Assembly: GCA_026393855.1 (NCBI GenBank)
Contig: JAPKZJ010000101.1
Coordinates: forward strand, 1 to 35,422
Direction of reading: 5' to 3'
Origin: Candidatus Aminicenantes bacterium
GTDB taxonomy: Bacteria; Acidobacteriota; Aminicenantia; Aminicenantales; UBA4085
Length of the DNA: 35,422 nt
Under the pieces are notes generated by a model. The model did not search any database. It was given only the letters and a program-made list of their open reading frames with translations, and was not told where the DNA came from. The position numbers were made by a program, and so were the translations under genes. Position 1 is the stretch's first letter; each line of letters opens with the position of its first letter. Shown here piece after piece: positions 7,997 through 16,670 of this stretch.

Positions 7997-9679
7997 ATGT
8001 TCAAGGGACACCCCAAGGGCTTGTTCATCGCCTTCTTCGCCAATATGGGCGAACGCTTCGGCTTTTACACTATGATCTCGATCTTCGTCCTGTTCATGCA
8101 GGCGAAGTACGGCTTGTCGGCCGCTTCGGCTGGGTTCATGTACTCGACTTTCATGGTCGGGGTTTATATCTTCCCCCTGCTGGGCGGCTTCCTGGCCGAT
8201 CGCTTCCTGGGCTACGGCAAGACGATCTCGTTGGGCATGATCACCATGTTCATCGGCTACGCCATGCTGACCCTCCCGACCACCATGAATTCGGGCTTTG
8301 TCCTGATCGTGGCCGCCCTGGCCGTCATCTGCCTCGGGACGGGGTTATTCAAGGGCAACCTGCAAGCCCTGGTCGGCAACCTCTATGACGATCCCAAGTA
8401 TAGCGGGATGCGCGATCGGGCCTTCAACATCTTCTACATGGGCATCAACGTCGGGGCCATGTTCGCCCCGACGGCCTCGGAGGCGGTCTCCAACTGGATC
8501 CTGGGCAAGGCCCATCTCTTCTACGACGCCCGCATCCCGGCCATGGCCAACGACTTCCTCAAGGGCAAGCTGGCTGACGTGGCGGCTTACCTCGGGATCG
8601 CCCGGGCCCAGGACGCAAACGTGACTATGGACTCGCTGCGGGGCTTTTCCGAGACCTACATCAACACCTTGAGCAAGTCCTACCACTTCGCCTTCGGCGT
8701 CGCCTGCATCTCACTTGTCCTGTCGATGCTCATCTTCTGGGGTTTCAAGAAGCACTACAAGGTGGCCGCCATGGCCGACGTCCAGAAGAAGAAATCGGCG
8801 GCTTACAAGGACCAAGTCGTCGAGCTGACCCGCGAGCAGACCAAGGAGCGCCTGGTGGCCCTGGGCCTCGTCTTCTTCGTGGTCATCTTCTTCTGGATGG
8901 CCTTCCACCAAAGCGCGGTGACGATGACCTTCTTCGCCCGCGATTATACGGTGCCCAGCGTCGGCCAGGCGACCAACTTATGGTTCGATCTGACCGGTCT
9001 TCTGCCGGTCTTCCTGGCGGTCGTGGGCCTTGTCTTCGCTCTGCGGAAGAAGTCCAAGGCGCTCGTTCGGGGCATCGGCGCCGCGGTCGCCATCGGATTC
9101 GGCCTGCTGGCCTTCCTTCGCTTCCAGAGCTATCCGGCCGTCAACCGATTTATGCCCCAGATGTTCCAACACTTCAACCCCTTCTTCATCGTGGCTCTGA
9201 CGCCGCTCGTCGTCGGCATCTTCGCCTGGATGAACAAGAAGGGCAAGGAGCCGTCGGCGCCCCGCAAGATCGGCTACGGCATGCTCATCACCGCCGGGGC
9301 CTATACTATTTTGGTTATTGGCTCGCTCGGCCTGCCCAGCCCCAAGTCGCTGGGCGGACTGGTCGCCCCCGCCGCCAGCCAGGTTTCCGTTTATTGGCTC
9401 ATCTCGACCTACTTTGCGGTCACGATCGCCGAGCTTTTGCTCAGCCCGATCGGCATCTCGTTCGTTTCGCGCGTGGCCCCGCCCAAATATAAGGGGCTCA
9501 TGCAAGGGTGCTGGTTTGCCGCCACGGCCATCGGCAACAACCTGGTCGGGGTGGTGGCTTGGTTCTGGATGCGGGTGCCGCTGTGGGCGGTCTGGGCCAT
9601 CCTGGTCACGGCTTGCGTGTTGTCGGCGACCTTCATGTTCAGTATCATGAAGCGGCTGGAGCGGGTGGCCAACGCCTGA
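7997..9679 (+). CDS. POT/PTR2-family proton-dependent oligopeptide transporter
   Basis: A major-facilitator protein of 560 residues that should import di- and tripeptides with protons. Family features are ERFGFYTM in TM1, [15 protein letters not shown] after TM2, and the PTR2 signature [16 protein letters not shown]. The ATG at 7997 is preceded by GGAGGG at 6 bp spacing; the frame is open for 42 more codons upstream, but those contain the promoter. The TM1 proton-coupling motif E-x-x-E-R reads N-M-G-E-R here, so the first Glu is replaced by Asn. The stop is 22 bp before the double-cubane reductase gene, so peptide uptake appears co-transcribed with a fermentative or reductive enzyme. Confidence 0.93.
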   Translation: MFKGHPKGLFIAFFANMGERFGFYTMISIFVLFMQAKYGLSAASAGFMYSTFMVGVYIFPLLGGFLADRFLGYGKTISLGMITMFIGYAMLTLPTTMNSGFVLIVAALAVICLGTGLFKGNLQALVGNLYDDPKYSGMRDRAFNIFYMGINVGAMFAPTASEAVSNWILGKAHLFYDARIPAMANDFLKGKLADVAAYLGIARAQDANVTMDSLRGFSETYINTLSKSYHFAFGVACISLVLSMLIFWGFKKHYKVAAMADVQKKKSAAYKDQVVELTREQTKERLVALGLVFFVVIFFWMAFHQSAVTMTFFARDYTVPSVGQATNLWFDLTGLLPVFLAVVGLVFALRKKSKALVRGIGAAVAIGFGLLAFLRFQSYPAVNRFMPQMFQHFNPFFIVALTPLVVGIFAWMNKKGKEPSAPRKIGYGMLITAGAYTILVIGSLGLPSPKSLGGLVAPAASQVSVYWLISTYFAVTIAELLLSPIGISFVSRVAPPKYKGLMQGCWFAATAIGNNLVGVVAWFWMRVPLWAVWAILVTACVLSATFMFSIMKRLERVANA

Positions 9680-9701
9680 CGGCTGCGGCTCCGGACGCAC
9701 C

Positions 9702-11003
9702 ATGACCCATCGGCCTTCGCCTGAGGACGGGAAGCTCTGGGCCGGGCTCGGCCTGGACGTCGAGCTGCACGGCAAGATCCTGGCCTCGATCGCCGCCAAT
9801 TACGATCGCCAAGTCGAGTCCCGTCCCGGCCGCCCGGCGGGGATGCGCTATTTCGACGGCGTCATCCACGGCTCGCACGGCGACCGGGTCCGTGAGGTCA
9901 TGGCCAAGCAGGCGGCCGGGGCCAAGTTCGTCGGCACGTTCTGCGTCTATGTTCCCGAGGAGATCCTGATCGCCCTGGGGACGGTCCACTTGGCGCTGTG
10001 CGGCGGCACAGCCGCGTCTATCCCTTATGCCGAGCAGACCTATCCGCGAAATATGTGCCCCCTGGTCAAATCGACGTTGGGGCTGGCCATGTCCGGGGCC
10101 TGCCCTTATGGACCGCTCGAAGACCTGGCGGTGGGGGAGACGACCTGCGACGCCAAGAAAAAGACTTGGGACGTGCTGGGGCGCGAGGGCGGCTTTCACG
10201 TTTTGGAGCTGCCGCAGAAGAAGAACCCCGCCGACCGGGCGCTGTGGCTGGAAGAGGTCTTGGCCTTCGCCCGTCGGATCGAGGAGTTGACCGGGCGCCC
10301 GCTCGAGGCGGGTCTTTTGGCCGAGGCCGTTCGGCTGATGAACCGCAAGCGCCGGGCCTTGGCCCGGATGCACGAACTGCGGAAGGCCGAGCGGCCGCCC
10401 ATCAGCGGGACGGACGCGCTCGTCGTCATGCAGGCCGCCCTCATCGACGACCCAGAGCGTTTTACTCGCGAGCTGGAAGCCTTGAATGAGGAGCTTTCCG
10501 CCCGGGTCGCCGCGGGGTTCGGGGCCCTTCCGGAAGGGCGAAGGCGGATCATGATCGCGGGGTGCCCGTCGGTTCTGGGCAATTGGAAGCTGCACCATCT
10601 CGTGGAGACCTCGGGGGCCGCCGTCGTAGTGGATGAGAGCTGCACCGGGACCCGCTACTTTACCGGGTTGGTGGACGAGGGCGCCGCGGGATTGGATGAG
10701 ATGCTCGCAGCCATCGCCGACCGCTATATGACCATCGATTGCTCCTGCTTCTCGCCCAACACCGAGCGGATGGAAAACGCCGTCCGGATGGCCGGCGAAT
10801 ATCACGTGGACGGAGTCGTCCAATATATCCTCCATGCTTGCCATACCTACAATGTGGAAGCCATAGCGATGGCCGACGCCCTCAAGGCGGCCGGCGTCCC
10901 CTCGATCAAGATCGAGACCGACTATTCCGAAGAGGACATCGGCCAGCTCCAGATCCGGATCGAGGCCTTCATCGAGAGCTTGGAGTTCCGCCGTGGCGGA
11001 TGA
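9702..11003 (+). CDS. double-cubane-cluster reductase / 2-hydroxyacyl-CoA dehydratase-family subunit
   Basis: A 433-residue member of the 2-hydroxyacyl-CoA dehydratase D-component family (HgdB/BcrC type). The single-subunit form with its own activase matches the double-cubane-cluster anaerobic reductases, which use ATP to drive very low-potential electron transfer. Likely Fe-S ligands are among many conserved Cys: Cys81, Cys100, Cys119, Cys134 and Cys149, with later ones in [23 protein letters not shown] and HACHTYN. The last 11 bp overlap the activase gene, so the two are translationally coupled. The natural substrate cannot be read from sequence; acyl-CoA dehydration from amino-acid fermentation is the alternative. 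The enzyme would be oxygen sensitive. Confidence 0.9.
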   Translation: MTHRPSPEDGKLWAGLGLDVELHGKILASIAANYDRQVESRPGRPAGMRYFDGVIHGSHGDRVREVMAKQAAGAKFVGTFCVYVPEEILIALGTVHLALCGGTAASIPYAEQTYPRNMCPLVKSTLGLAMSGACPYGPLEDLAVGETTCDAKKKTWDVLGREGGFHVLELPQKKNPADRALWLEEVLAFARRIEELTGRPLEAGLLAEAVRLMNRKRRALARMHELRKAERPPISGTDALVVMQAALIDDPERFTRELEALNEELSARVAAGFGALPEGRRRIMIAGCPSVLGNWKLHHLVETSGAAVVVDESCTGTRYFTGLVDEGAAGLDEMLAAIADRYMTIDCSCFSPNTERMENAVRMAGEYHVDGVVQYILHACHTYNVEAIAMADALKAAGVPSIKIETDYSEEDIGQLQIRIEAFIESLEFRRGG

Positions 11004-11739
11004 GTCCCGGGTCGGAGTGGATCTCGGCTCGCGGACGACCAAAATCGTCGTCCTGAAAAGCGAGGCGATCGTCCATGCCGACGTCTTCGACACGACGCCT
11101 GACCCGCTGCCCGCGATCCGCGAGAAGCTTGCGCCTTGGGCCGGCCTCCCGATCCGGGCCACGGGCTACGGCCGGCGGATGTTAGAGCAGGAGCTGGGAG
11201 CCCGGGTCATCACCGAAATCAAGGCTTGCGCTCGAGGTGCCCATCACATTCGGCCTGCCTGCCGGCTGGTCATCGACATCGGCGGCCAGGACGCCAAAGT
11301 CATTCGGGTCCGGCCCGACGGCGGGTTCGAGGACTTCGAGCTCAACGACCGCTGTTCGGCCGGGACCGGCCGTTTTCTGGAAGTCATGGCCCGGGCCCTG
11401 GGCTATACGCTGGACGAGTTCTGCCGGGAGGCCATGCAGGCCGACCGGGCAGTGACCGTGAGCAGCATGTGTACAGTCTTTGCCGAATCGGAAGTCGTCG
11501 CGCTCATCGCCCGGGGCGAGGATCGGCGCCGTCTGGCCCTGGGACTCTATCAATCGATCGTCGACCGGGTCCATCCGCTCGTGGCCCGGCTGGAGACCGA
11601 GGGCGAGGTGATCTTCTGCGGCGGTGTCGCCCGCAGCCGTTGTGTCGCCTCTCTGCTCGGCCGCAAGATCAAGCGCGAGGTCGTCGTTCCTCCCTATCCC
11701 CAGATCTTGAGCGCCCTGGGCGCGGCGCTCACGGATTGA
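10993..11739 (+). CDS. acyl-CoA dehydratase activase-like ATPase (BcrAD/BadFG/HgdC family)
   Basis: A 248-residue ASKHA-fold ATPase that would bind a [4Fe-4S] cluster across a homodimer and inject electrons into the preceding double-cubane protein during ATP hydrolysis. Visible motifs are the phosphate-1 loop [23 protein letters not shown], the cluster Cys121 in [13 protein letters not shown], Cys160 in [12 protein letters not shown], and the C-terminal nucleotide motif FCGGVARS. It starts at GTG 10993 with GGAG at 10982-10985 inside the upstream gene. Length is normal for activases. It is the last gene of the operon, followed by a palindrome that may stop transcription. Confidence 0.93.
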   Translation: MADESRVGVDLGSRTTKIVVLKSEAIVHADVFDTTPDPLPAIREKLAPWAGLPIRATGYGRRMLEQELGARVITEIKACARGAHHIRPACRLVIDIGGQDAKVIRVRPDGGFEDFELNDRCSAGTGRFLEVMARALGYTLDEFCREAMQADRAVTVSSMCTVFAESEVVALIARGEDRRRLALGLYQSIVDRVHPLVARLETEGEVIFCGGVARSRCVASLLGRKIKREVVVPPYPQILSALGAALTD

Positions 11740-11785
11740 ATTCTAGCTTCCCACCGCCGCAAACGCATCGCGGGTGGATCAGAGA

Positions 11786-11880
11786 GGGGGCAGGTCTCAA
11801 CATTCAACAAATCCGACAACAATTGGTGACGGTCGACGTGAACGGATGAAGTCGATTGTTGAATGTTGAGACCTGACCCC
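11786..11880. repeat. palindromic repeat (family A), possible bidirectional terminator
   Basis: Left arm 11791-11810 and right arm 11856-11875 are a perfect 20-bp inverted repeat (arm starts CAGGTCTCAACATT). G runs on one end and C runs on the other extend the pairing, and a shorter match (ATCCGAC/GTCGAT) continues inward. The loop is about 30-45 nt. It lies between two convergent genes and its right end touches the stop codon of the ABC permease. It could act as a two-way terminator. The arm style also fits a REP/REPIN-like element of the kind mobilised by Y1 transposases, but no transposase is present here. Confidence 0.75.
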
Positions 11881-13232
11881 TAGCGGCCCGTGAGGGCGCG
11901 GGAGGGATCGAGCCGGGCGGCCCGGTTAGCGGGGGCGAACGCCCCGAGCAGACAGAAGACGAGCGCCAGCGCCACTCCTCCCGCGAACATCCACCAGGGA
12001 TAGGCGAAGAAGTGGTCCGGCTTGAAGGGGAACTTGGGAAGAAGCCGGCCGGCCAACAAATCCGTCAACAGGCAGGCCGCCGTCCCCAGAAAGACCCCGA
12101 CCAGGCCTCCGACGATGCCGATGACAGCCGCTTCGCCCTGGATCATGGTTCGGATGTCCGTTCGGGAAGCGCCGACTGCTCGGAGCAAACCGATCTCCCG
12201 CTGCCGCTCGTAGATGATCATGTAGAAGGTATGGCCGATATTGACCGCGGCCACCGCCACGATGGTCAGGCTGATCAAGCTGAACCCGAGCATGACCAGG
12301 GTCACCGCCAGGGCGACGCTTTCGGCCATCCGCTGCTGGCCCGCGTCGATGGCGAAGCCCAGCTCGGCCACGGCCTCCTGGATTGACGTCAGCTTGTCCG
12401 CCGACGCGGCCTCGACGGAGGCGGAGTCGAAGAAGGCGGCGGCCGCCGCCCCGGCGAACTCGCGGTTGAGGGCTCGCACGGTGGCCAGCGGCATGGTCAG
12501 CCCGCCCAGGATGGCCTGGTGGCTTGTGCCGATGAGCTTGACCCGGACTTGGCGCTGCGGACCCGAGGCTTCGCGGTTGACATAAGACTCGTTGAGCGTC
12601 AGGGGCAGGGACGGGACCATCGGAATGAGGATCTCGCTGATGAGCGGCAGATGCCGGACCTCGGCAAAAGAGGCGTTGTAAATCTCGACCAGGCGTTTGG
12701 AGATGATCACCGGGACGGGCTGGCCGGGCGCCGGATCGGTGAACGTCCCGAACAGGACGTCGCTTCCGACGAGCCTCGGGTCGATGCCGTCGGCCATGAT
12801 CTCGAGCCACAGGTCCAGACGGCGAACGGAATCCAAGACGTCCGGCGAGATCCCGGGCAGATTCGCGATCCGGGCCAGATCCTCCTCGGGGAAATGGGCG
12901 CCGACCAAGGCCATGGTGGCCGGGACGGCCAGCCGCATCCGTGGATAGACGCCTTTGACACCGGGAATCGCCTCCAGCCGGGCAATGGCGGCGTCGTCGA
13001 TGCGGGCCGGCGGCGCGCCTCCCAGCCCGGACTTTTTGGCAACGACCTGGACGCGGTTGGCGTCGGTCGGGAAGATCTGGGTGGATACGACCCGCTTGAT
13101 GCCGCTGCCCAGCCCGATGAAGAAGAGAAAACTGGAGACCCCGACCACGATGCCGAAACCGGCGAAGAGGATGTTCTTGCGGTTGCGCCCCAGGTTCTGG
13201 GCCACGATCCGAGCCAGCTTGCGGGCCGTCAT
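11880..13232 (-). CDS. ABC transporter permease, FtsX/MacB-like
   Basis: A 450-residue permease with MacB topology: one TM segment near the N-terminus (FAGFGIVVGVSSFLFFIGLG), a periplasmic domain of about 230 residues, and three C-terminal TM segments with the conserved cytoplasmic loop IYERQREIGLLRAVGAS. Such proteins work as dimers with a LolD/MacB-type ATPase in lipoprotein release, efflux or mechanotransmission rather than channel transport. The ATPase gene ends 7 bp upstream. No membrane-fusion partner is visible nearby, so substrate is undefined. The TAG stop borders the palindromic repeat. Confidence 0.93.
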   Translation of the reverse strand: MTARKLARIVAQNLGRNRKNILFAGFGIVVGVSSFLFFIGLGSGIKRVVSTQIFPTDANRVQVVAKKSGLGGAPPARIDDAAIARLEAIPGVKGVYPRMRLAVPATMALVGAHFPEEDLARIANLPGISPDVLDSVRRLDLWLEIMADGIDPRLVGSDVLFGTFTDPAPGQPVPVIISKRLVEIYNASFAEVRHLPLISEILIPMVPSLPLTLNESYVNREASGPQRQVRVKLIGTSHQAILGGLTMPLATVRALNREFAGAAAAAFFDSASVEAASADKLTSIQEAVAELGFAIDAGQQRMAESVALAVTLVMLGFSLISLTIVAVAAVNIGHTFYMIIYERQREIGLLRAVGASRTDIRTMIQGEAAVIGIVGGLVGVFLGTAACLLTDLLAGRLLPKFPFKPDHFFAYPWWMFAGGVALALVFCLLGAFAPANRAARLDPSRALTGR

Positions 13233-13239
13233 CGGCGCC

Positions 13240-13917
13240 TCACGCCTCGCCCCCTACGACGATCCGGCCGTCCTCGAGCCGAACCGTCTGAGTAGCGTGG
13301 CGGAAGAGCGGCGCCTCGTGGGTAACGACGATCACGGTCAGGCCGTCGTCGCGGTTGAGCGATTCGAGCAGCTCGATGATTTGGCCGCTCGTCTTGGTGT
13401 CTAGGTTGCCGGTCGGCTCGTCGGCCAGAATCAAGCGCGGCTTGTTGAACAGGGCCCGAGCGATGGCCACCCGCTGCTTCTGCCCGCCCGACAGCTCGCC
13501 CGGCCGGCTGTGGAGCTTGCCGTCCAGGCCGACCCGAGTCAGGGCTTCTACCGCCCGCATTTCGGAGTCGCTCCCGTCCTCGTCGGCGAAGAACGAGGCG
13601 ATGGCGACGTTTTGGCGGGCGTCCAGGTGATCGAGAAGATGGAAGTGCTGAAAGACGAAGCCGACCGTGCGATTGCGGAACCGGCTTAGATCGCGGTCGG
13701 ACATCGACTTGAGGTCCCGCCCGGCTACGACCGCCGAGCCCGTATAGCCGGAGTCCAATCCGCCGACAACATTGAGCAGGGTCGTCTTGCCTGATCCCGA
13801 CGTGCCGACAATACGGACGAAGGCCCCATCCGCGACGCGCAGGCCGACGCCGCGCAGGGCGAAAGCGGCCGAATCGCCTTTGCCGTAGACGCGGTTGATG
13901 TTGGTCAGCTCGATCAT
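13240..13917 (-). CDS. ABC transporter ATP-binding protein, LolD/MacB-like
   Basis: A 225-residue ATPase. Walker A is GTSGSGKTTLLN, the Q-loop region is GFVFQHFHLLDHL, the signature is LSGGQKQRVAIARALF, Walker B is RLILADEPTGNLD, and the switch His is in VVTHEAP. These place it in the MacB/LolD/FtsE-like subfamily. ATG 13917 begins MIELTNINRVYGKGD, the usual family start; the 17 upstream in-frame codons include the promoter. It forms an operon with the permease and would energise it from the cytoplasmic face. Confidence 0.94.
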   Translation of the reverse strand: MIELTNINRVYGKGDSAAFALRGVGLRVADGAFVRIVGTSGSGKTTLLNVVGGLDSGYTGSAVVAGRDLKSMSDRDLSRFRNRTVGFVFQHFHLLDHLDARQNVAIASFFADEDGSDSEMRAVEALTRVGLDGKLHSRPGELSGGQKQRVAIARALFNKPRLILADEPTGNLDTKTSGQIIELLESLNRDDGLTVIVVTHEAPLFRHATQTVRLEDGRIVVGGEA

Positions 13918-13939
13918 CGGGTGGGCTCGATCTCTTTGG

Positions 13940-13968
13940 ATTCTATACCGGGGCGGCCGGCGATTCAA
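13940..13968 (-). promoter_or_regulatory. promoter for the ABC transporter operon
   Basis: On the minus strand, TTGAAT (13968-13963), a 17-bp spacer and TAGAAT (13945-13940), about 23 bp before the ATPase ATG. Confidence 0.55.
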
Positions 13969-13986
13969 CCGAGCGGATCGGGGGGA

Positions 13987-15384
13987 TCAGGCGTAATACC
14001 GCAGAACGAGGGCCAGGAGCGCCAGCGCCGGCGCAAAAGCGGCGAAGACCGCCAAAATGAGCCGCGCCGGCCGCGAATCGCGAAGCAGCGGCGGCAGGCG
14101 AAGGTTGTAAAGGGCCAGGAATATGAGAGGGCCGAAGGGGATGAAGTAGCGTCCTTGGGCGCCCTCGATGCCCGGCGAGCCGACGGGGTTCCAGAAGGCG
14201 TAGATCATCAGCAGGACGGCGAGCCCTCCAGCCGCGGCCAGGCCCAGCGAGAATGCCCTCCGGCCCCGGCTCCAAACGAGTCCGGGCGTCTTGTCGGTCA
14301 GCCCGGTGCCGATGAGCGCGAGGTAGTATGCCCAGACCAGGCCGAGCGGCAGGGTTACATCGAGCCAGCCGAGCTGGCCGATGAATTCGGGAAAGTGATC
14401 CCGCACATGGACTGTGAGTGAATGCCAAAGCGCACCCAGAAATATAGATGGGTGCGCGGAAGCGTAGCGGACTTGGCCGATCGCGGATACGCCGGCTTGA
14501 AGGGGCACGGAGGTGCCCGATGCGGCCAGTGACCACGCGGCCGTTAGGCCGATAGTTGCTGCCAGCACGAGCGCCGTGAAGGCCTGCTTTTTCTTCCCGC
14601 CTCCCAGCCGGGCTGCGGGGATGATCAGGACGAAGAAGGGCAGAACGGCGTAGATTGGCTTGCCGAGCGCCACGACCGCGGCCAGAACGGCGACGGCGAT
14701 TCTCGTCCGGGATCCGACGGCCGGCTCGGGCTCCAATGCCGCCCGCAGGACGAGGGCGATGAACAGAAACGCCGCGCCGTTCGTCACCGCATCGGCCGAG
14801 GCCGAGGCCGCCTGGGCCAGGGACATCGGCGCCAGCGCCAGGAGCAGGAAGACCCATTTGAAAATCGGCGTCATTCGGATCGCGGCGCCGGCGAGCAGGA
14901 GCCAGGCTAGCAGGTTGGCCAGGCGCATCAGGTAGAGCAGGATAAGAGGATGAGCCTTGACGAGCCGGCCCGCGGCGGCGACGGCGGCTTGCGGCAAGTA
15001 GGGGATGGGCGAGTAGAGAACGGTCGATGGAAATTCGATGAAAGTTTTTTCTTCGGGTGCCAGGGGGATGGCCAGCGCCCGCCGGGTTTCGGCGAGGTTC
15101 GCCTTGACGCTTTCGTTGTGCGCGATGTCGCCCATGGCCAGGTCGGCCGCAGCCTTGAGGCTTTTGGGAAGAAAACCTCCGGCTCTTTGGACCCCGCTGC
15201 TTCGGTCGGCCCGGCCCACGATCCCCCCCTCGGATAATTGATAGGCGCGATAGTAATGCTCCGGCTCGTCCGGAACCTGGAAGGGCGGCGTGAGAGCGAG
15301 GAAGAGAAGGCCGAAGATCGGCGCCAGAAAGGCGAAGACGCGGGAAGGCTCTGGCCCGGATGCTTGTGCGGAAATCGGCTTCAT
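13987..15384 (-). CDS. DUF2142 polytopic membrane protein (GT-C-like)
   Basis: A 465-residue membrane protein with about ten hydrophobic segments. Right after the first TM segment it has the DUF2142 hallmark PPFQVPDEPEHYYRAYQLSEG; the D-E-P-x-H motif resembles the acidic catalytic loop of GT-C glycosyltransferases that use lipid-linked sugars. ATG 15384 (MKPISAQASG) is chosen because the frame's further upstream extension overlaps the divergent YdeI gene and the promoter. Members of this family are often found in surface-glycan loci, but no other glycan genes are adjacent, so the role is inferred only from the family. Confidence 0.85.
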   Translation of the reverse strand: MKPISAQASGPEPSRVFAFLAPIFGLLFLALTPPFQVPDEPEHYYRAYQLSEGGIVGRADRSSGVQRAGGFLPKSLKAAADLAMGDIAHNESVKANLAETRRALAIPLAPEEKTFIEFPSTVLYSPIPYLPQAAVAAAGRLVKAHPLILLYLMRLANLLAWLLLAGAAIRMTPIFKWVFLLLALAPMSLAQAASASADAVTNGAAFLFIALVLRAALEPEPAVGSRTRIAVAVLAAVVALGKPIYAVLPFFVLIIPAARLGGGKKKQAFTALVLAATIGLTAAWSLAASGTSVPLQAGVSAIGQVRYASAHPSIFLGALWHSLTVHVRDHFPEFIGQLGWLDVTLPLGLVWAYYLALIGTGLTDKTPGLVWSRGRRAFSLGLAAAGGLAVLLMIYAFWNPVGSPGIEGAQGRYFIPFGPLIFLALYNLRLPPLLRDSRPARLILAVFAAFAPALALLALVLRYYA

Positions 15385-15411
15385 CGCGCCTTCGGCCTCC
15401 CGATCCGCGCT

Positions 15412-15440
15412 ATTATACCCTTCTCCGCGTCCGTTTATAA
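15412..15440 (-). promoter_or_regulatory. possible promoter for the DUF2142 gene
   Basis: A perfect -10 box TATAAT (15417-15412 on the minus strand) with a weak -35 (TTATAA, 15440-15435) at 17 bp. It sits in the 123-bp gap shared with the divergent YdeI-like gene. Confidence 0.45.
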
Positions 15441-15507
15441 CGGTCGCGGCGCGGCGGCCCGCCTCTGGCCCAGGGGGGTGTTGATTTTCATTTTGAAAAG
15501 GGCGAAG

Positions 15508-15999
15508 ATGAAGCCAAGGAAGAGTGTCATGGGTGGGAAGTCGTTTTCGGCCAAGCTCGTTCGCATGGAAGGGGTGGGAACCTGGACCTATCTGAAAGTC
15601 CCGTTCGACGTGGAGAAGGCTTTCGGCAAGGGCGGTCCGGTCAAGGTCAAGGGAACCGTCGACGGCATCCCCTTCCACAGCTCGCTGCTTCCCAACGGCG
15701 ACGGCAATCACTTCATGGTCGTGCCCAAGCCCGTCCGCGACAAGGCCAAGGTCAAGATTGGCGACCGGGTCAAGGTGGTGGTCGAGCCGGACGCCGCGCC
15801 TCGGCTCGTCGAAGCCCCGCCGGATCTAGCCAAAGCCATCGCCCGCAACAAGGCCGCCAAGCAGGCCTGGGATGGCTTGGCCCCTTCCCACCGCAAGGCT
15901 TACATCGAATGGATCGTTGAGGCCAAGAAGGTCGAAACGCGCGCCCGGCGTGTCGAGAAGGCCGCGGCGCTGATGGCCGAGAAGAAGCCTCTAAAATAA
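15508..15999 (+). CDS. DUF1905/YdeI (OmpD-associated-like) domain protein
   Basis: A 163-residue protein with two parts. The N-terminal DUF1905 beta-barrel-like domain has GTWTYLKVPFDV and VKVKGTVDGIPFHSSL. The C-terminal YdeI/OmdA helical region has LAPSHRKAYIEWIVEAKK, a signature of proteins annotated as bacteriocin-protection or OmpD-associated. The biochemical function of this family is unknown. ATG 15508 is used; ATG 15529 (MGGKSFSAKL), with AGGAAG just upstream, is an equally possible start. The open frame before 15508 overlaps the divergent gene and is rejected. It converges on the HD-domain gene with an 11-bp gap and is Lys/Arg rich. Confidence 0.85.
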   Translation: MKPRKSVMGGKSFSAKLVRMEGVGTWTYLKVPFDVEKAFGKGGPVKVKGTVDGIPFHSSLLPNGDGNHFMVVPKPVRDKAKVKIGDRVKVVVEPDAAPRLVEAPPDLAKAIARNKAAKQAWDGLAPSHRKAYIEWIVEAKKVETRARRVEKAAALMAEKKPLK

Positions 16000-16010
16000 T
16001 CGAGGGCGAG

Positions 16011-16670
16011 TCAGACGCTTCCCGCCGTTTCCTTGTTCAGCCGGCGGAAGTAGGCGGTCATGAAGGCGTGCCGCCCGCGGGCCAAGCGCTTGCCTTCGGC
16101 CGTGGTCATACGGTCCCTGATGTGGCGCAGCTTGACCAGGAATTCCCGGTAGGCCGTGTCTTCCTTGGTATAGGGCTTGGTCTTCTCCACGTCGACGGCG
16201 GGATCGTGCATCCGGGCGCCTACTTCGCCCGCGAAGAGGAAAGCCCGCCCGATCCCAACTGCCCCGATGGAGTCGAGCTTGTCGGCATCGAAGAGGATCC
16301 GGGCCTCTAGCGTCTCCGGCCGGGCCGCCTTGCGATAACGATGGGTTCCGATGCAGTGGACGATCGAGGCGATCGTCGCCTCGGGCAAGCCGTGCTTTTC
16401 CAGGATGACGCGGGCCTCGCGGGCCCCGGCTTCGGCATGGCAGGTGCGGCCGTTGGTGCGGTCCTCCTCGGCCCGGCCGATGTCGTGCAGGAGCGCGGCC
16501 AGGCGCAGCACGATCAGATCGGCCCGCTCGCGGCGGCCGATGTGGAGGCAGAGGCACAGGACCCGTTCGGTGTGGTCCCAGTCGTGGCTGCCCCGGGCGT
16601 CGTCCAGGCGGGCCTTGGCCTCGGCCCGCACGGCCGCGAGGAGATCTTTTCCAGCGGCCTGCCGGCTCAA
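16011..16670 (-). CDS. HD-domain phosphohydrolase
   Basis: A 219-residue HD-superfamily hydrolase. Metal-binding residues are visible as GSHDWDHTERVL, the HD pair in LAALLHDIGR, and a distal Asp in ILFDADKLDSIG. The family cleaves phosphate esters of nucleotides or related molecules; the substrate is unknown. I set the start at TTG 16670, which overlaps the stop of the upstream gene as TTGA and is preceded by GGAGG. Translation is therefore coupled to the Gfo/Idh gene. The frame stays open far into that gene, but that part is only its shadow. An internal GTG near 16634 is a less likely start. Confidence 0.87.
   Translation of the reverse strand: MSRQAAGKDLLAAVRAEAKARLDDARGSHDWDHTERVLCLCLHIGRRERADLIVLRLAALLHDIGRAEEDRTNGRTCHAEAGAREARVILEKHGLPEATIASIVHCIGTHRYRKAARPETLEARILFDADKLDSIGAVGIGRAFLFAGEVGARMHDPAVDVEKTKPYTKEDTAYREFLVKLRHIRDRMTTAEGKRLARGRHAFMTAYFRRLNKETAGSV

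Noticed and set aside
15238-15507. Upstream extension of the YdeI-like frame over the DUF2142 gene
   Set aside because: It overlaps a confident gene on the other strand, and a -10 box for that gene lies in the gap.
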